Below are positions 1-6,608 of a DNA stretch of 11,289 bases, in pieces. Within the stretch, counting starts at the first letter, position 1, and every line of letters starts with the position of its first letter. Where the stretch lies: the NCBI GenBank assembly GCA_021798635.1, contig JAJZGH010000160.1, positions 1-11,289 on the forward strand, in the 5' to 3' direction. Source of the DNA: Planctomycetota bacterium (GTDB lineage: Bacteria > Planctomycetota > Phycisphaerae > WQYP01). Below the pieces are notes generated by a model. The model did not search any database. It saw only the letters and a program-made list of their open reading frames with translations, and had not been told where the DNA came from. The position numbers were made by a program, and so were the translations under genes.

Positions 1-3
1 CCC

Positions 4-36
4 ATCGCAATCCCGGCCATCACTCGGACAGGCTCC
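4..36. repeat. Partial copy of hairpin repeat (loop and right arm)
   Basis: This 33-nt stretch matches 8653-8685 at 29 of 33 positions by eye. There the sequence forms the loop and right arm of a long hairpin. Here the left arm would fall before the first base of the window, so only part of the element can be seen. No coding function is suggested. Confidence 0.6.
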
Positions 37-77
37 TAGCCTCATAGTTTATGCGGACAGGAAGGAAATGACAATAC

Positions 78-104
78 TGGTGTATTCGGTGGTGTATTCG
101 GTGG
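78..104. repeat. 12-bp tandem repeat, about 2.25 copies
   Basis: The unit TGGTGTATTCGG is present twice without mismatch (78-89 and 90-101), followed by TGG. It sits in the gene-free stretch ahead of the CAGTA element. Bases 105-183 hold nothing I recognise apart from a GAACCTGGAAC segment near 150, which resembles the TTCCAGG heptamers at 2302-2324. Confidence 0.75.
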
Positions 105-183
105 TTTTCGTTGCCCCGTTATTGGAATTCGGCTCCCGCATGTCCCGGTGGTGAACCTGGAACGGGCAACTTGGAATCTTTTT

Positions 184-399
184 ACAGTAGGTTCAGTATT
201 ATCAGTAGCATCAGTAGTATCAGTATTGGCAGTATCATCAGTATTATCGGTATTATCAGTATTTGTTCGGCATGGGAAGCTGGCTCGAGCTTATCCCGTT
301 TACTGCGCTTTCTGCCAAATACTGAATATACTGATCAATACTGAATATACTGCCAATACTGAATGTACTGATCAATACTGAATATACTGCCAATACTGA
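184..399 (+). repeat. CAGTA/TACTG palindromic element, copy A
   Basis: The left part (184-263) is an array of irregularly spaced CAGTA units. The right part (318-399) is an array of TACTG units, its complement, so the two sides can pair; for example CAGTATTGGCAGTA at 221-234 is the exact reverse complement of 349-362 and 386-399. Between them lies a non-repetitive 43-nt core (264-306). The core matches, in reverse complement, the core of copy B at 2360-2402 in 36 of 43 positions with no gap. Short open frames across the element translate to low-complexity Ser/Ile runs and are not credible genes. What it does is unknown; a non-autonomous mobile element or a structured RNA/DNA repeat are both possible. 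Confidence 0.8.
318..391. repeat. 37-bp tandem duplication inside copy A
   Basis: Units 318-354 and 355-391 are identical except for one base (an A in the first unit, G in the second, in the second TACTG motif). An eight-base partial third unit follows at 392-399. The near identity implies a recent duplication within an element whose other repeats are irregular. Confidence 0.85.
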
Positions 400-456
400 C
401 GCTGTAACCTACCGCGGCTTCTGGTTATTTTGCGGCGAAGTGCTTATCATTTTGCT

Positions 457-1089
457 ATGAAAATCAGTACCAACACCGGCGGCCTGGCAGCGACGAATGC
501 TTATTTGATCGCAGATGAGAGTACGGGCGACGCGGCTATTATTGATGCGCCGCAGAATACAGTCCTGCCTCTGCTCAACGTGGCGAAACATAACCGATGG
601 AATGTGCGGTATCTTCTGCTTACCCACGGCCATTGGGATCATATCAGTGACCACAAGGTGGTAACCGATGCGTATCCCGATGCGAAGGTACTGATCCATA
701 CCCTGGATGAACCGAAACTTATCACGCCCGGCAGCCTGATTTTTCCTCTCCCCTATAAAATTCCGCCGCGCCGTGCTGATGGATATCTGGAAGACGGCAA
801 AACGATCCGCATTGGCGATCTGGAATTTCAGATCATCTTTACGCCCGGTCATTCGCCAGGGCATGTGGTGCTTTACTGCCCCACCGAATCAACGCTGATC
901 GCCGGCGATCTGCTATTTGCCGGAGCAATTGGCCGTACCGATCTGCCCGATTCCGATCCAGCCGCTATGGAAGTGTCCCTGCAGCGCGTAGCCCAACTGC
1001 CGGACAACACCGCCGTGCGCCCCGGCCACGGACCGCCGACGACTATCGGCAAAGAGAAATTGTCCAATCGATTTTTGCAGGGAATATAA
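457..1089 (+). CDS. MBL-fold metallo-hydrolase (glyoxalase II / YcbL-like)
   Basis: A 210-residue metallo-beta-lactamase-fold hydrolase. The di-metal site is complete: THGHWDH at residues 56-62 supplies H57, H59, D61 and H62; H132 and H136 lie in TPGHSPGH; D151 is in AGDLLF and H191 in PGHGPPT. GRTDLP (159-164) and the GHGPPTTIGKE ending are typical of the short hydroxyacylglutathione-hydrolase-like proteins (YcbL group), which lack the C-terminal helical substrate domain of true glyoxalase II. A cytoplasmic thioester hydrolase is likely, but the substrate cannot be told from sequence. The ATG at 457 is preferred to an in-frame TTG at 430 because the next residues (MKISTNTGG) match where the family starts; no clear Shine-Dalgarno is seen for either. 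It stands alone, between repeat-filled spacers. Confidence 0.9.
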   Translation: MKISTNTGGLAATNAYLIADESTGDAAIIDAPQNTVLPLLNVAKHNRWNVRYLLLTHGHWDHISDHKVVTDAYPDAKVLIHTLDEPKLITPGSLIFPLPYKIPPRRADGYLEDGKTIRIGDLEFQIIFTPGHSPGHVVLYCPTESTLIAGDLLFAGAIGRTDLPDSDPAAMEVSLQRVAQLPDNTAVRPGHGPPTTIGKEKLSNRFLQGI

Positions 1090-1144
1090 AAAACCAAGCT
1101 TATCGTTCAACCTCAAAACAGCCCACATACGATGCAGCAGGATT

Positions 1145-1317
1145 GAACCGCGGATTCCGCCGATAACGCGGATACCAATCGGGCTGCGGCCCGATGGAGC
1201 AGGTGACAGGAGAGAGTTGAGCAGTAGAGCAAATACGGTTGGCGCAAAAGAGTGGCTGTCGCGGTAGCAAAACGGAAACCCGGTATCTATCCGCGCGATC
1301 CGCGAAATCCGCAGTTC
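1145..1317. repeat. Imperfect 30-nt inverted repeat pair (CGCGGAT-type), MITE-like
   Basis: Bases 1145-1174 and 1288-1317 are reverse complements at 25 of 30 positions, separated by 113 nt. Both arms are built from CCGCGGAT/ATCCGCG words, a composition often seen in intergenic repeats of environmental bacteria (from memory). They occupy most of the gene-free stretch 1090-1434; the rest of it shows no gene, no T-rich terminator and no evident promoter. The structure could be a small non-autonomous element or a long cruciform. No flanking target-site duplication is obvious. Confidence 0.6.
1178..1195. other. Small perfect hairpin
   Basis: ATCGGGC (1178-1184) and GCCCGAT (1189-1195) form a perfect 7-bp stem with a TGCG loop. 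It lies just inside the left arm of the larger inverted repeat. No T-run follows, so I do not call it an intrinsic terminator for the upstream hydrolase gene, though it is the only stem near that gene's 3' end. Confidence 0.5.
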
Positions 1318-1423
1318 TTTCTTATCGTGTTGGCCAAGCGACGCGCGCGTGGGTGGAACAAGCGGGCGGTTTCGTTTAATCTTTCGGTGCGCCAGACCGA
1401 CGATTTGCTGGCGGCTGTTTTTC

Positions 1424-1428
1424 GGAGA
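1424..1428 (+). promoter_or_regulatory. Ribosome binding site deciding the aldolase start
   Basis: GGAGA lies 6 nt before the ATG at 1435. An ATG at 1429 in the same frame directly abuts the site and so cannot use it, leaving 1435 as the best start. Confidence 0.6.
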
Positions 1429-1434
1429 ATGTTC

Positions 1435-2088
1435 ATGAGTCGGGAAAGTACTGTTGCAATGTTATCCGCCTGTGGCGTGGTCGCGGTGATCCGGGCTCCG
1501 GAACCGGACAAAGTTAAGCCATTGGTGGAAGCTCTGGCCGAGGGCGGCGTGACGGGTATTGAAATAACGATGAGTACGCCCAAGGCCATAAGCGTTATTG
1601 AACATATTGCCGATACGTTCGGCACAAAAATCTGTCTGGGCGTTGGCACGATCCTGGATACCGCCACCTGCGCTGATGCCATTCATGCCGGCGCACGGTT
1701 CGTGGTGTCGCCGATATTTGATCCCGCCATTGTTGAATGCACGCGGCGGCTCGGCGGCGTCAGCATTCCCGGTGCCTACACGCCGACCGAAATTTTCCGC
1801 GCATGGAACGCCGGTGCCGATGTGGTAAAGGTATTTCCCGCCACCACGCTGGGGCCGGGATACTTCAAAGATATGCTGGCGGTCATGCCGTACTTAAAAC
1901 TCACCCCCACCGGCGGCGTCGATGCAAAAACCGCCGGCGCCTTTATTGCCGCAGGCGCGGTAGCCGTCGGAGCCGGATCGTCGCTAGTGAGCAAGGCAGC
2001 GCTAGCCGCAGGAGATTTTACAACCATCCGCCAGGCGGCAGTGGAGCTGATACAAGCGGTTAAGGCCGCACGAGCGGCGGTGCGGTAG
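1435..2088 (+). CDS. eda: 2-dehydro-3-deoxyphosphogluconate / 4-hydroxy-2-oxoglutarate aldolase
   Basis: A 217-residue class I aldolase of the KDPG/KHG family, which cleaves 2-keto-3-deoxy-6-phosphogluconate to pyruvate and glyceraldehyde-3-phosphate, or 4-hydroxy-2-oxoglutarate to pyruvate and glyoxylate. The Schiff-base lysine is K132 in VVKVFPA and the general acid/base glutamate is E43 in GIEITMSTP; GVGTIL (69-74), SIPGAYTPTEI (110-120) and PTGGV (158-162) are further family landmarks. The arginine that follows the glutamate in E. coli Eda is a serine here (S47), as in other branches, so the substrate may be a related keto-deoxy sugar acid. The ATG at 1435 is chosen because GGAGA ends 6 nt upstream. 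The frame is open back to 1252, but that part translates through the inverted repeat and is not family-like. No edd or sugar kinase gene is adjacent. Confidence 0.9.
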   Translation: MSRESTVAMLSACGVVAVIRAPEPDKVKPLVEALAEGGVTGIEITMSTPKAISVIEHIADTFGTKICLGVGTILDTATCADAIHAGARFVVSPIFDPAIVECTRRLGGVSIPGAYTPTEIFRAWNAGADVVKVFPATTLGPGYFKDMLAVMPYLKLTPTGGVDAKTAGAFIAAGAVAVGAGSSLVSKAALAAGDFTTIRQAAVELIQAVKAARAAVR

Positions 2089-2100
2089 GTTACAGTGAAA

Positions 2101-2137
2101 AGGAGTTAGGAGTTAGGAGTTAGGAGTTAGGAGTTAG
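2101..2137. repeat. AGGAGTT heptamer tandem array (5.3 copies)
   Basis: Five perfect copies of the 7-mer AGGAGTT followed by AG. A second, shorter array of the same 7-mer lies at 2242-2257 in the same orientation, so the two flank the hairpin at 2143-2203. The array starts 13 bases after the aldolase stop codon. Short tandem heptamers like this are known from cyanobacteria and other repeat-rich genomes. Confidence 0.9.
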
Positions 2138-2142
2138 AATGT

Positions 2143-2203
2143 GTAACGCAGGCGTCCCGCCTGCTGGTTTGGTGTTTACGTGCAGGCAAGATGCCTGCGT
2201 TAC
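2143..2203. repeat. GC-rich hairpin repeat with 22-nt arms
   Basis: The arms 2143-2164 and 2182-2203 are complementary at 19 of 22 positions with a 17-nt loop. Each arm itself contains a smaller inverted pair (GCAGGC/GCCTGC). The motif (GTAACGCAGGC followed by GCCTGC) recalls repeats scattered through planctomycete and verrucomicrobial genomes, from memory. It could stop transcription after the aldolase gene, but no T-run follows. Confidence 0.7.
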
Positions 2204-2210
2204 GGGCGGA

Positions 2211-2229
2211 AAAGGTGTCAGGTACCTTT
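2211..2229. repeat. Short palindrome, AAAGGTGTCAGGTACCTTT
   Basis: AAAGGT and ACCTTT form a 6-bp perfect stem that can extend by two G-U pairs, leaving a 3-nt loop. The motif is familiar to me as a recurrent intergenic word in environmental bacterial genomes, but I cannot verify its frequency here. It lies 7 nt after the larger hairpin. Confidence 0.5.
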
Positions 2230-2241
2230 GTTTAGGATAGG

Positions 2242-2257
2242 AGGAGTTAGGAGTTAG
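2242..2257. repeat. AGGAGTT heptamer array, second (2.3 copies)
   Basis: Two copies of AGGAGTT plus AG, followed by AA as in the larger array at 2101-2137. Same orientation as that array; together they bracket the hairpin and the palindrome. Confidence 0.8.
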
Positions 2258-2301
2258 AAGGATTTGGAAGCGCTGGCGCTTGCTAAATGCCAGATGCGAA
2301 A

Positions 2302-2324
2302 TTCCAGGTTCCAGGTTCCAGGTT
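2302..2324. repeat. TTCCAGG heptamer tandem repeat (3 copies)
   Basis: Three consecutive copies of TTCCAGG followed by TT, running directly into the CAGTA element copy B. A related single unit on the other strand (GAACCTGGAAC) occurs near 150, beside copy A. Confidence 0.85.
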
Positions 2325-2452
2325 CAGTATTGGCAGTAATTGCAGTACATGCAGTAATAGCAGTAAACGGGGCAAGCTCGGCCCGGCTTCTCATGCCAAA
2401 CAAAACACTGATAATACTGCCAATACTGATAATACTGAACGTACTGTGAAAT
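2325..2452 (-). repeat. CAGTA/TACTG palindromic element, copy B (inverted relative to A)
   Basis: A left array of CAGTA units (2325-2365), a 43-nt core (2360-2402) and a right array of TACTG units (2408-2447). Read on the minus strand it follows copy A: array, core of exactly the same length at 36 of 43 identical positions, then the complementary array. It is shorter than copy A (about 125 against 215 nt), the difference lying only in the repeat arrays. It sits 43 nt beyond the mraY stop codon, at the 3' side of the cell-wall operon, and could form a large stem in that transcript. Confidence 0.8.
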
Positions 2453-2464
2453 GAACTTCTAAAC

Positions 2465-2481
2465 GCAGCGTACTTTGCTGC
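2465..2481 (-). terminator. Weak candidate terminator after mraY
   Basis: On the minus strand GCAGC and GCTGC form a 5-bp stem with a 7-nt loop, 15 nt past the mraY stop, followed by GTTT only. The stem is short and the T-run poor; the CAGTA element just downstream would make a larger structure. Low confidence. Confidence 0.2.
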
Positions 2482-2495
2482 CCGCAATTCCCGCG

Positions 2496-3611
2496 CTACC
2501 GCAATTTGACGGTTGCTAACGCGATGGCTGCAAACAGCGCGGAAAGCAGCCAGAAGCGTACTACGATCTGCGGTTCGCTCCATCCTTTGAGATGAAAGTG
2601 ATGGTGAATCGGGCTGCATAAAAAAACTTTTTTTCCGTGCGTGGCTTTGAAGTAACCGACCTGAATCATCACGCTCATAGCTTCGATGACAAATATTCCC
2701 CCCACCACCAATAACATGGGTTCCTGCCGAATGACAATCGCCACATACCCCACCACGCCGCCCAGTGCCAATGAGCCGGTATCCCCCATGAACACCTGTG
2801 CCGGATTGCAGTTAAACCAGAGAAATCCCAGACAGGACCCTGTGATGGAACCACAGAGAATCGCCAATTCGCCCGCCTCTCGAATGTGGTTGAAGTTTAA
2901 ATTCAGCGCCCAACGGGCATCACCGGTGACATAGGCCAGAATCATAAAAGCAAACGCGACAATGGCCATGCAGCCGCTGGCCAGGCCGTCCATGCCGTCG
3001 GTCAGGTTGACCGCGTTGCTGGTTCCGGTGATGACCACCACGGAAATAATGGCAAAAAGCCAGGTGGGTAAAACAAGATGGCTTGGTAAAAAGGGCCAGT
3101 TAAGATAATGGGCCTGGTCATATTTTCCGTGGTAATAAATGAACAACGCCAGCAACACGCCCAGGCCAATCTGAAAAACCATTTTCTCCCACCAGAACAA
3201 TCCGTCGCGGCTGCCCGGGACGCGCCGTTTGGCCGTCAGCTTAAGCCAATCGTCCACGCCGCCGAGCGTTCCAAGATAAATCAGACACAATAACCCCATC
3301 CGCACATAAAAATTGTCCAGACGTGCGAAGATCAATGTCGTAAGAAAAATACTTAAGATTATCAGCATGCCCCCCATCGTGGGCGTGTTGGCTTTGGAAC
3401 TGGTCAAGGCGTTGATCTGGGCATGGTTGAACTCCGGCTGATCGCCAAGCTTTTGCCGGCGCAGCCATTCTATGGTTGGCCGCCCCGCCATCAGCACCAT
3501 CAGGAAACTGAAAATAATGGCCAGCGCGGAGCGGAAAATCACCACATCGATAGGCCAATGCCCGGGCAACCAATGATGTCCCGCCATCCATGTATATATT
3601 AGATACAGCAA
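2496..3611 (-). CDS. mraY: Phospho-N-acetylmuramoyl-pentapeptide-transferase (MraY)
   Basis: A 371-residue polytopic inner-membrane enzyme that transfers phospho-MurNAc-pentapeptide from UDP to undecaprenyl phosphate, making lipid I. Family signatures are intact: PTMGG (77-81), the DDxxK aspartates D120 and D121 with K124, NAVNLTDGMDGLA (199-211), FMGDTGS (274-280) and the PIHHHFHLKGWSE histidines H336-H338. About ten hydrophobic segments are spread along the chain, as expected for the roughly 360-residue family. The start is a TTG: MLYLIYTW resembles the usual MraY beginning (MLY...), and GGAGG lies 10 nt upstream, whereas the first in-frame ATG (3587) would remove this segment. It is the last gene of the ftsI-murE-murF-mraY run, 25 nt after murF; murD does not follow. 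Confidence 0.97.
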   Translation of the reverse strand: MLYLIYTWMAGHHWLPGHWPIDVVIFRSALAIIFSFLMVLMAGRPTIEWLRRQKLGDQPEFNHAQINALTSSKANTPTMGGMLIILSIFLTTLIFARLDNFYVRMGLLCLIYLGTLGGVDDWLKLTAKRRVPGSRDGLFWWEKMVFQIGLGVLLALFIYYHGKYDQAHYLNWPFLPSHLVLPTWLFAIISVVVITGTSNAVNLTDGMDGLASGCMAIVAFAFMILAYVTGDARWALNLNFNHIREAGELAILCGSITGSCLGFLWFNCNPAQVFMGDTGSLALGGVVGYVAIVIRQEPMLLVVGGIFVIEAMSVMIQVGYFKATHGKKVFLCSPIHHHFHLKGWSEPQIVVRFWLLSALFAAIALATVKLR

Positions 3612-3621
3612 AAGTAATAAT

Positions 3622-3626
3622 CCTCC
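3622..3626 (-). promoter_or_regulatory. Ribosome binding site supporting the TTG start of mraY
   Basis: GGAGG on the minus strand, 10 nt ahead of the TTG at 3611 and within the 25-nt gap after murF. No in-frame ATG lies at a workable distance, so this site supports the non-ATG start. Confidence 0.65.
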
Positions 3627-3636
3627 AGGTAGTGAA

Positions 3637-5058
3637 TTACACGGTGCCTGCGGGAATTTGTTCCGCCGCCCGAATCAGGTCCAGCACTTTTTCCAATCGC
3701 GTCCCGCGAGACGCTTTCAGCAATATCACATCCGATGGGGTAAGGAGTTTGGGCAGTTCCGCAGCGGCAACTCCGACATCGGCAAAGTGATGAACCTCCA
3801 TACCCTTCAGCCGCGCTTCATGGGCGGCATGAAGCATCAACGGCCCGACAAATATCAGCAAGTCGATGGGATTTTCCGCGGCCAGCCGGCCCATTTGCCG
3901 GTGCAACTCCGCTGAGCCCGGTCCCAGTTCCAGCATATCGCCCAGTATGGCCACGCGCTTAGGGCGTTCATCAGCCGCGTCGGGCAATGGTAAAGTCGCA
4001 AACATTTTAATGGCCGCCGCCATACTTGTCGGATTGGCATTATACGCATCATTGATAATCAGATGGCCCGCAATCCGTAACGGCTCGAGTCGCATGGAAG
4101 CCGGTTTCACCGCGCGCAGGCCGGTTTGAATTTCCTCATCCGTCAGGCCCATACGCCGGGCAACGCCGATCGCCAGCATCGCGTTGAATACATTATGCCG
4201 CCCCAGCAATGGCAGATGATACGCCGTGCGACCGTTGACGACAAAATCTGTGCCGGCCAGTGCCTCATGAATTTCTGTCGCTTCCATATCGGCACCAGAA
4301 CCGCCATGGCCCACCGTGAAGCGCGGCCCGCGGGTTAAGCGCAAAGCGTTAAGCAATTCGGGCGAATCATTGGTTAATAATAAAATGCCATCCTGAGCGA
4401 CAAACCGCGCCAAGGACGCCTCTTCCCGCGCCACGTGAACAATATCCCCCAGAAATTCCAGATGCTCCAGGCCCACGCCCGTAATAACCACAATGTCCGG
4501 TGCCGCCACCTGCCCGAGGGCTTCCATTTCACCAGGCGCGTTGGTGCCCACTTCCACCACCACATATTCATGCTGCGGCTGCACGGAAAGCAGCGTTAAG
4601 GGAAGACCGATATTGTTGTTGAAACTTTTAGGGCTGGCAACGCCCGAAAATCGCCCTGATAAAAGGGTATGAATAATCTGCTTGGTGGTGGTTTTTCCAT
4701 TGGATCCCCCCACCGCGACCACCTTTGCCCGTAAATCCCGCCGATACGCCGCCGCCAGTCGGTTTAAGCCGCGAACCGTATCATCACATTGCAAAATTGT
4801 TACCGAAGCAGCAGCGGCAGCCGCTGCCAACGCATCATCAACCGCACGGGAAACCAGAATGCCGGCGGCACCGGCTTCCATCACTGCGGGAATAAAATGA
4901 TGACCGTCAAAATTCGGTCCGATGATGGCGATAAACAGATCGCCCGGTTGCAAATCCCGGCTGTCGGTGCTGATGCGGCCTGTAAATTCACGCGTGCCCC
5001 GCGCCAGCCAGCGGCTTAGCGTTACCCGGCGAATCTGTTGAAATGGCCATGGCTTCAT
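3637..5058 (-). CDS. murF: UDP-N-acetylmuramoyl-tripeptide--D-alanyl-D-alanine ligase (MurF)
   Basis: A 473-residue cytoplasmic Mur ligase that adds the D-Ala-D-Ala dipeptide to UDP-MurNAc-tripeptide using ATP. Domain order is normal: UDP-substrate-binding domain (about 1-105, with STDSRDLQPGDLF), ATP-binding centre with the P-loop GGSNGKTTTK (117-126), NNNIGLP (147-153) and EVGTNAPGEME (169-179), then the C-terminal domain with DAYNANPTSM (337-346), LGDMLELG (372-379) and LLKASRGTRLE (446-456). The residue before the P-loop GSNGKT is Gly (G117), where many MurF proteins have Thr. An alanine-rich run (78-84) sits in the first domain. The ATG overlaps the murE stop by 4 nt (ATGA), indicating translational coupling. 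Length fits the family. Confidence 0.97.
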   Translation of the reverse strand: MKPWPFQQIRRVTLSRWLARGTREFTGRISTDSRDLQPGDLFIAIIGPNFDGHHFIPAVMEAGAAGILVSRAVDDALAAAAAAASVTILQCDDTVRGLNRLAAAYRRDLRAKVVAVGGSNGKTTTKQIIHTLLSGRFSGVASPKSFNNNIGLPLTLLSVQPQHEYVVVEVGTNAPGEMEALGQVAAPDIVVITGVGLEHLEFLGDIVHVAREEASLARFVAQDGILLLTNDSPELLNALRLTRGPRFTVGHGGSGADMEATEIHEALAGTDFVVNGRTAYHLPLLGRHNVFNAMLAIGVARRMGLTDEEIQTGLRAVKPASMRLEPLRIAGHLIINDAYNANPTSMAAAIKMFATLPLPDAADERPKRVAILGDMLELGPGSAELHRQMGRLAAENPIDLLIFVGPLMLHAAHEARLKGMEVHHFADVGVAAAELPKLLTPSDVILLKASRGTRLEKVLDLIRAAEQIPAGTV

Positions 5059-6608
5059 GTCATACCGTTCGTTTGTAAACCTGTCCGATTACCTGGACTG
5101 GGTCCCAGCCGCGCAATGATCGCCTTTCGCGCATGCTCAACATCATCAAAATGATACCGGCTGGTGCCGATGATCTGGTAATTTTCATGTCCCTTCCCGG
5201 CCAGCAGTACCACGTCGCCGGTCTGCGCAATGTTAACGGCGGCACGTATGGCATCGGCGCGATCTGGAATAACTGAAACGCGACCGCCCAGATCTCCGGA
5301 AAAGCCGGAGAGAATCTGATTTATGATAACCGACGATCCTTCCGTGCGCGGGTTGTCATCGGTGACGATAATTATATCCGCCAGACGCTGCGCCACCGCC
5401 GCCATTTTCGGCCGTTTTGTGGCATCGCGATCGCCCCCGCACCCAAACACACAGATAATTTTTCCATTCGTAAAGCCACGTACAGCAGTCAATACATTTT
5501 CCAGGGCATCATGCGTATGCGCGTAGTCCACTAATACCGAAAACGGCAACTCTTCACGACGCATGCCCGCGGGCACCACCGGCTGCAATCTGCCGGGAAC
5601 AATATCTCCCGCTTGCAGGCCGGAAATAATAGGATCCCAATCCACGCCCGCCGCCCGGCAGGCGGCCATGGCGCAAAGAATATTCTGCACATTATGCCGC
5701 CCCACCAGCGCCGTATGAAGCGTTAGATTTTCGCCGGTGCACGTGCCAATGGCCAATTCCATGCCCTTTGAATTCATGGCACGAATGGTGCAGGAATAAT
5801 CCGCAGCGCACGGGATGCCGTAAGATATTTTTCTTGCCCGACAATCCCGGACCATTCGACCGCTCCATGAATCCTGGGCGTTGAGAATCGCAAAGGCGTG
5901 CGGGGCCAGAGATTCAAACAGCCGCGCTTTAGCGTCCGCATATTTTTCCATGGTTCCGTGATAATCCAGATGATCGCCGGTGAGATTGCTGAACATGGCC
6001 ACTTGCACATCCAGGCCGGCAAGCCGATTTTGGGCTAAGGCATGGCTGCTGGCCTCCAGCGCCACAGCTTGCACGCCATGATTGCGCATCCGCGCCAGAA
6101 GTGCGGCAAGTTCCACCGGGCCGGGCGTGGTCATCGGGCTTTCCACCACTGATTTGCCGTCATCCAGTTGCACGGTGCCAATTAAGCCGCAGGCGATGGA
6201 CGCCTTGTGCATGATGCTGCGAATGAGATACGTTGTTGTGGTTTTTCCATTGGTTCCTGTTACCGCCAGCAGTTTCATGCCACGGGCGGGAAAGTTGTAA
6301 ATCGCCTGGGCCAAAAATCCCAACGCTTGCGTTGGAGAATCGCAGGCGATAATGACTGCGTGGCCCTGCGACGGCACACACTGCGGCTGATCGGTGACAA
6401 TCGCCGCGGCTCCGCGCCCGATAGCCTCTGAGATAAATTCCTGGCCGGCATTTTTGCTGCCGGTTTTGGCTACAAATAAATCCCCCGGCTGCACCGTTCG
6501 TGAATCTTCCACGACACGGGAAATAATTGGATCAACGGCGCGATGATCGCTGGAAATTTTCCGCAAGGGAATAACCGCAGATTCCAGGAGATCACTAAGT
6601 TTCATCAT
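5055..6608 (-). CDS. murE: UDP-N-acetylmuramoyl-L-alanyl-D-glutamate--2,6-diaminopimelate ligase (MurE)
   Basis: A 517-residue cytoplasmic Mur ligase that adds the third residue of the peptidoglycan stem peptide. The P-loop TGTNGKTTT is at 118-126, TTPGP at 160-164, SSHAL at 187-191, NLTGDHLDYHGT at 208-219 and the lysine expected to be carbamylated is K227 in YADAKARLF. VDYAHTHDALE (360-370), FGCGGDRD (388-395) and LAGKGHE (469-475) mark the C-terminal domain. The DNPR motif at 418-421 is the known signature for meso-diaminopimelate, not lysine, so the cell wall is predicted to be of the mDAP type. The ATG at 6608 overlaps the ftsI stop by one base (TGATG); a second ATG follows immediately. 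AAAGGA lies 11 nt upstream, inside ftsI. About 20 residues longer than E. coli MurE, mostly at the ends. Confidence 0.97.
   Translation of the reverse strand: MMKLSDLLESAVIPLRKISSDHRAVDPIISRVVEDSRTVQPGDLFVAKTGSKNAGQEFISEAIGRGAAAIVTDQPQCVPSQGHAVIIACDSPTQALGFLAQAIYNFPARGMKLLAVTGTNGKTTTTYLIRSIMHKASIACGLIGTVQLDDGKSVVESPMTTPGPVELAALLARMRNHGVQAVALEASSHALAQNRLAGLDVQVAMFSNLTGDHLDYHGTMEKYADAKARLFESLAPHAFAILNAQDSWSGRMVRDCRARKISYGIPCAADYSCTIRAMNSKGMELAIGTCTGENLTLHTALVGRHNVQNILCAMAACRAAGVDWDPIISGLQAGDIVPGRLQPVVPAGMRREELPFSVLVDYAHTHDALENVLTAVRGFTNGKIICVFGCGGDRDATKRPKMAAVAQRLADIIIVTDDNPRTEGSSVIINQILSGFSGDLGGRVSVIPDRADAIRAAVNIAQTGDVVLLAGKGHENYQIIGTSRYHFDDVEHARKAIIARLGPSPGNRTGLQTNGMT

Noticed and set aside
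111..381. Two overlapping + strand open frames of 77 codons each
   Set aside because: They run through the CAGTA element and translate to low-complexity Ser/Ile/Val runs; no start site or family resemblance.
184..399. Possible CRISPR array
   Set aside because: Units are only 5-6 bp (or one 37-bp duplication) without unique spacers of regular length, and the two sides are complementary; no cas gene is present.
409..864. Minus-strand open frame of 151 codons
   Set aside because: Antisense to the metallo-hydrolase gene, whose metal-binding motifs are unambiguous; no recognisable domain.
1252..1434. 61-residue N-terminal extension of the aldolase
   Set aside because: It translates through the right arm of the inverted repeat, is not family-like, and the ATG at 1435 has a good ribosome binding site.
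2254..2619. Minus-strand open frame of 121 codons
   Set aside because: Covers the CAGTA element copy B and the 3' end of mraY in another frame; sequence is repeat-derived.
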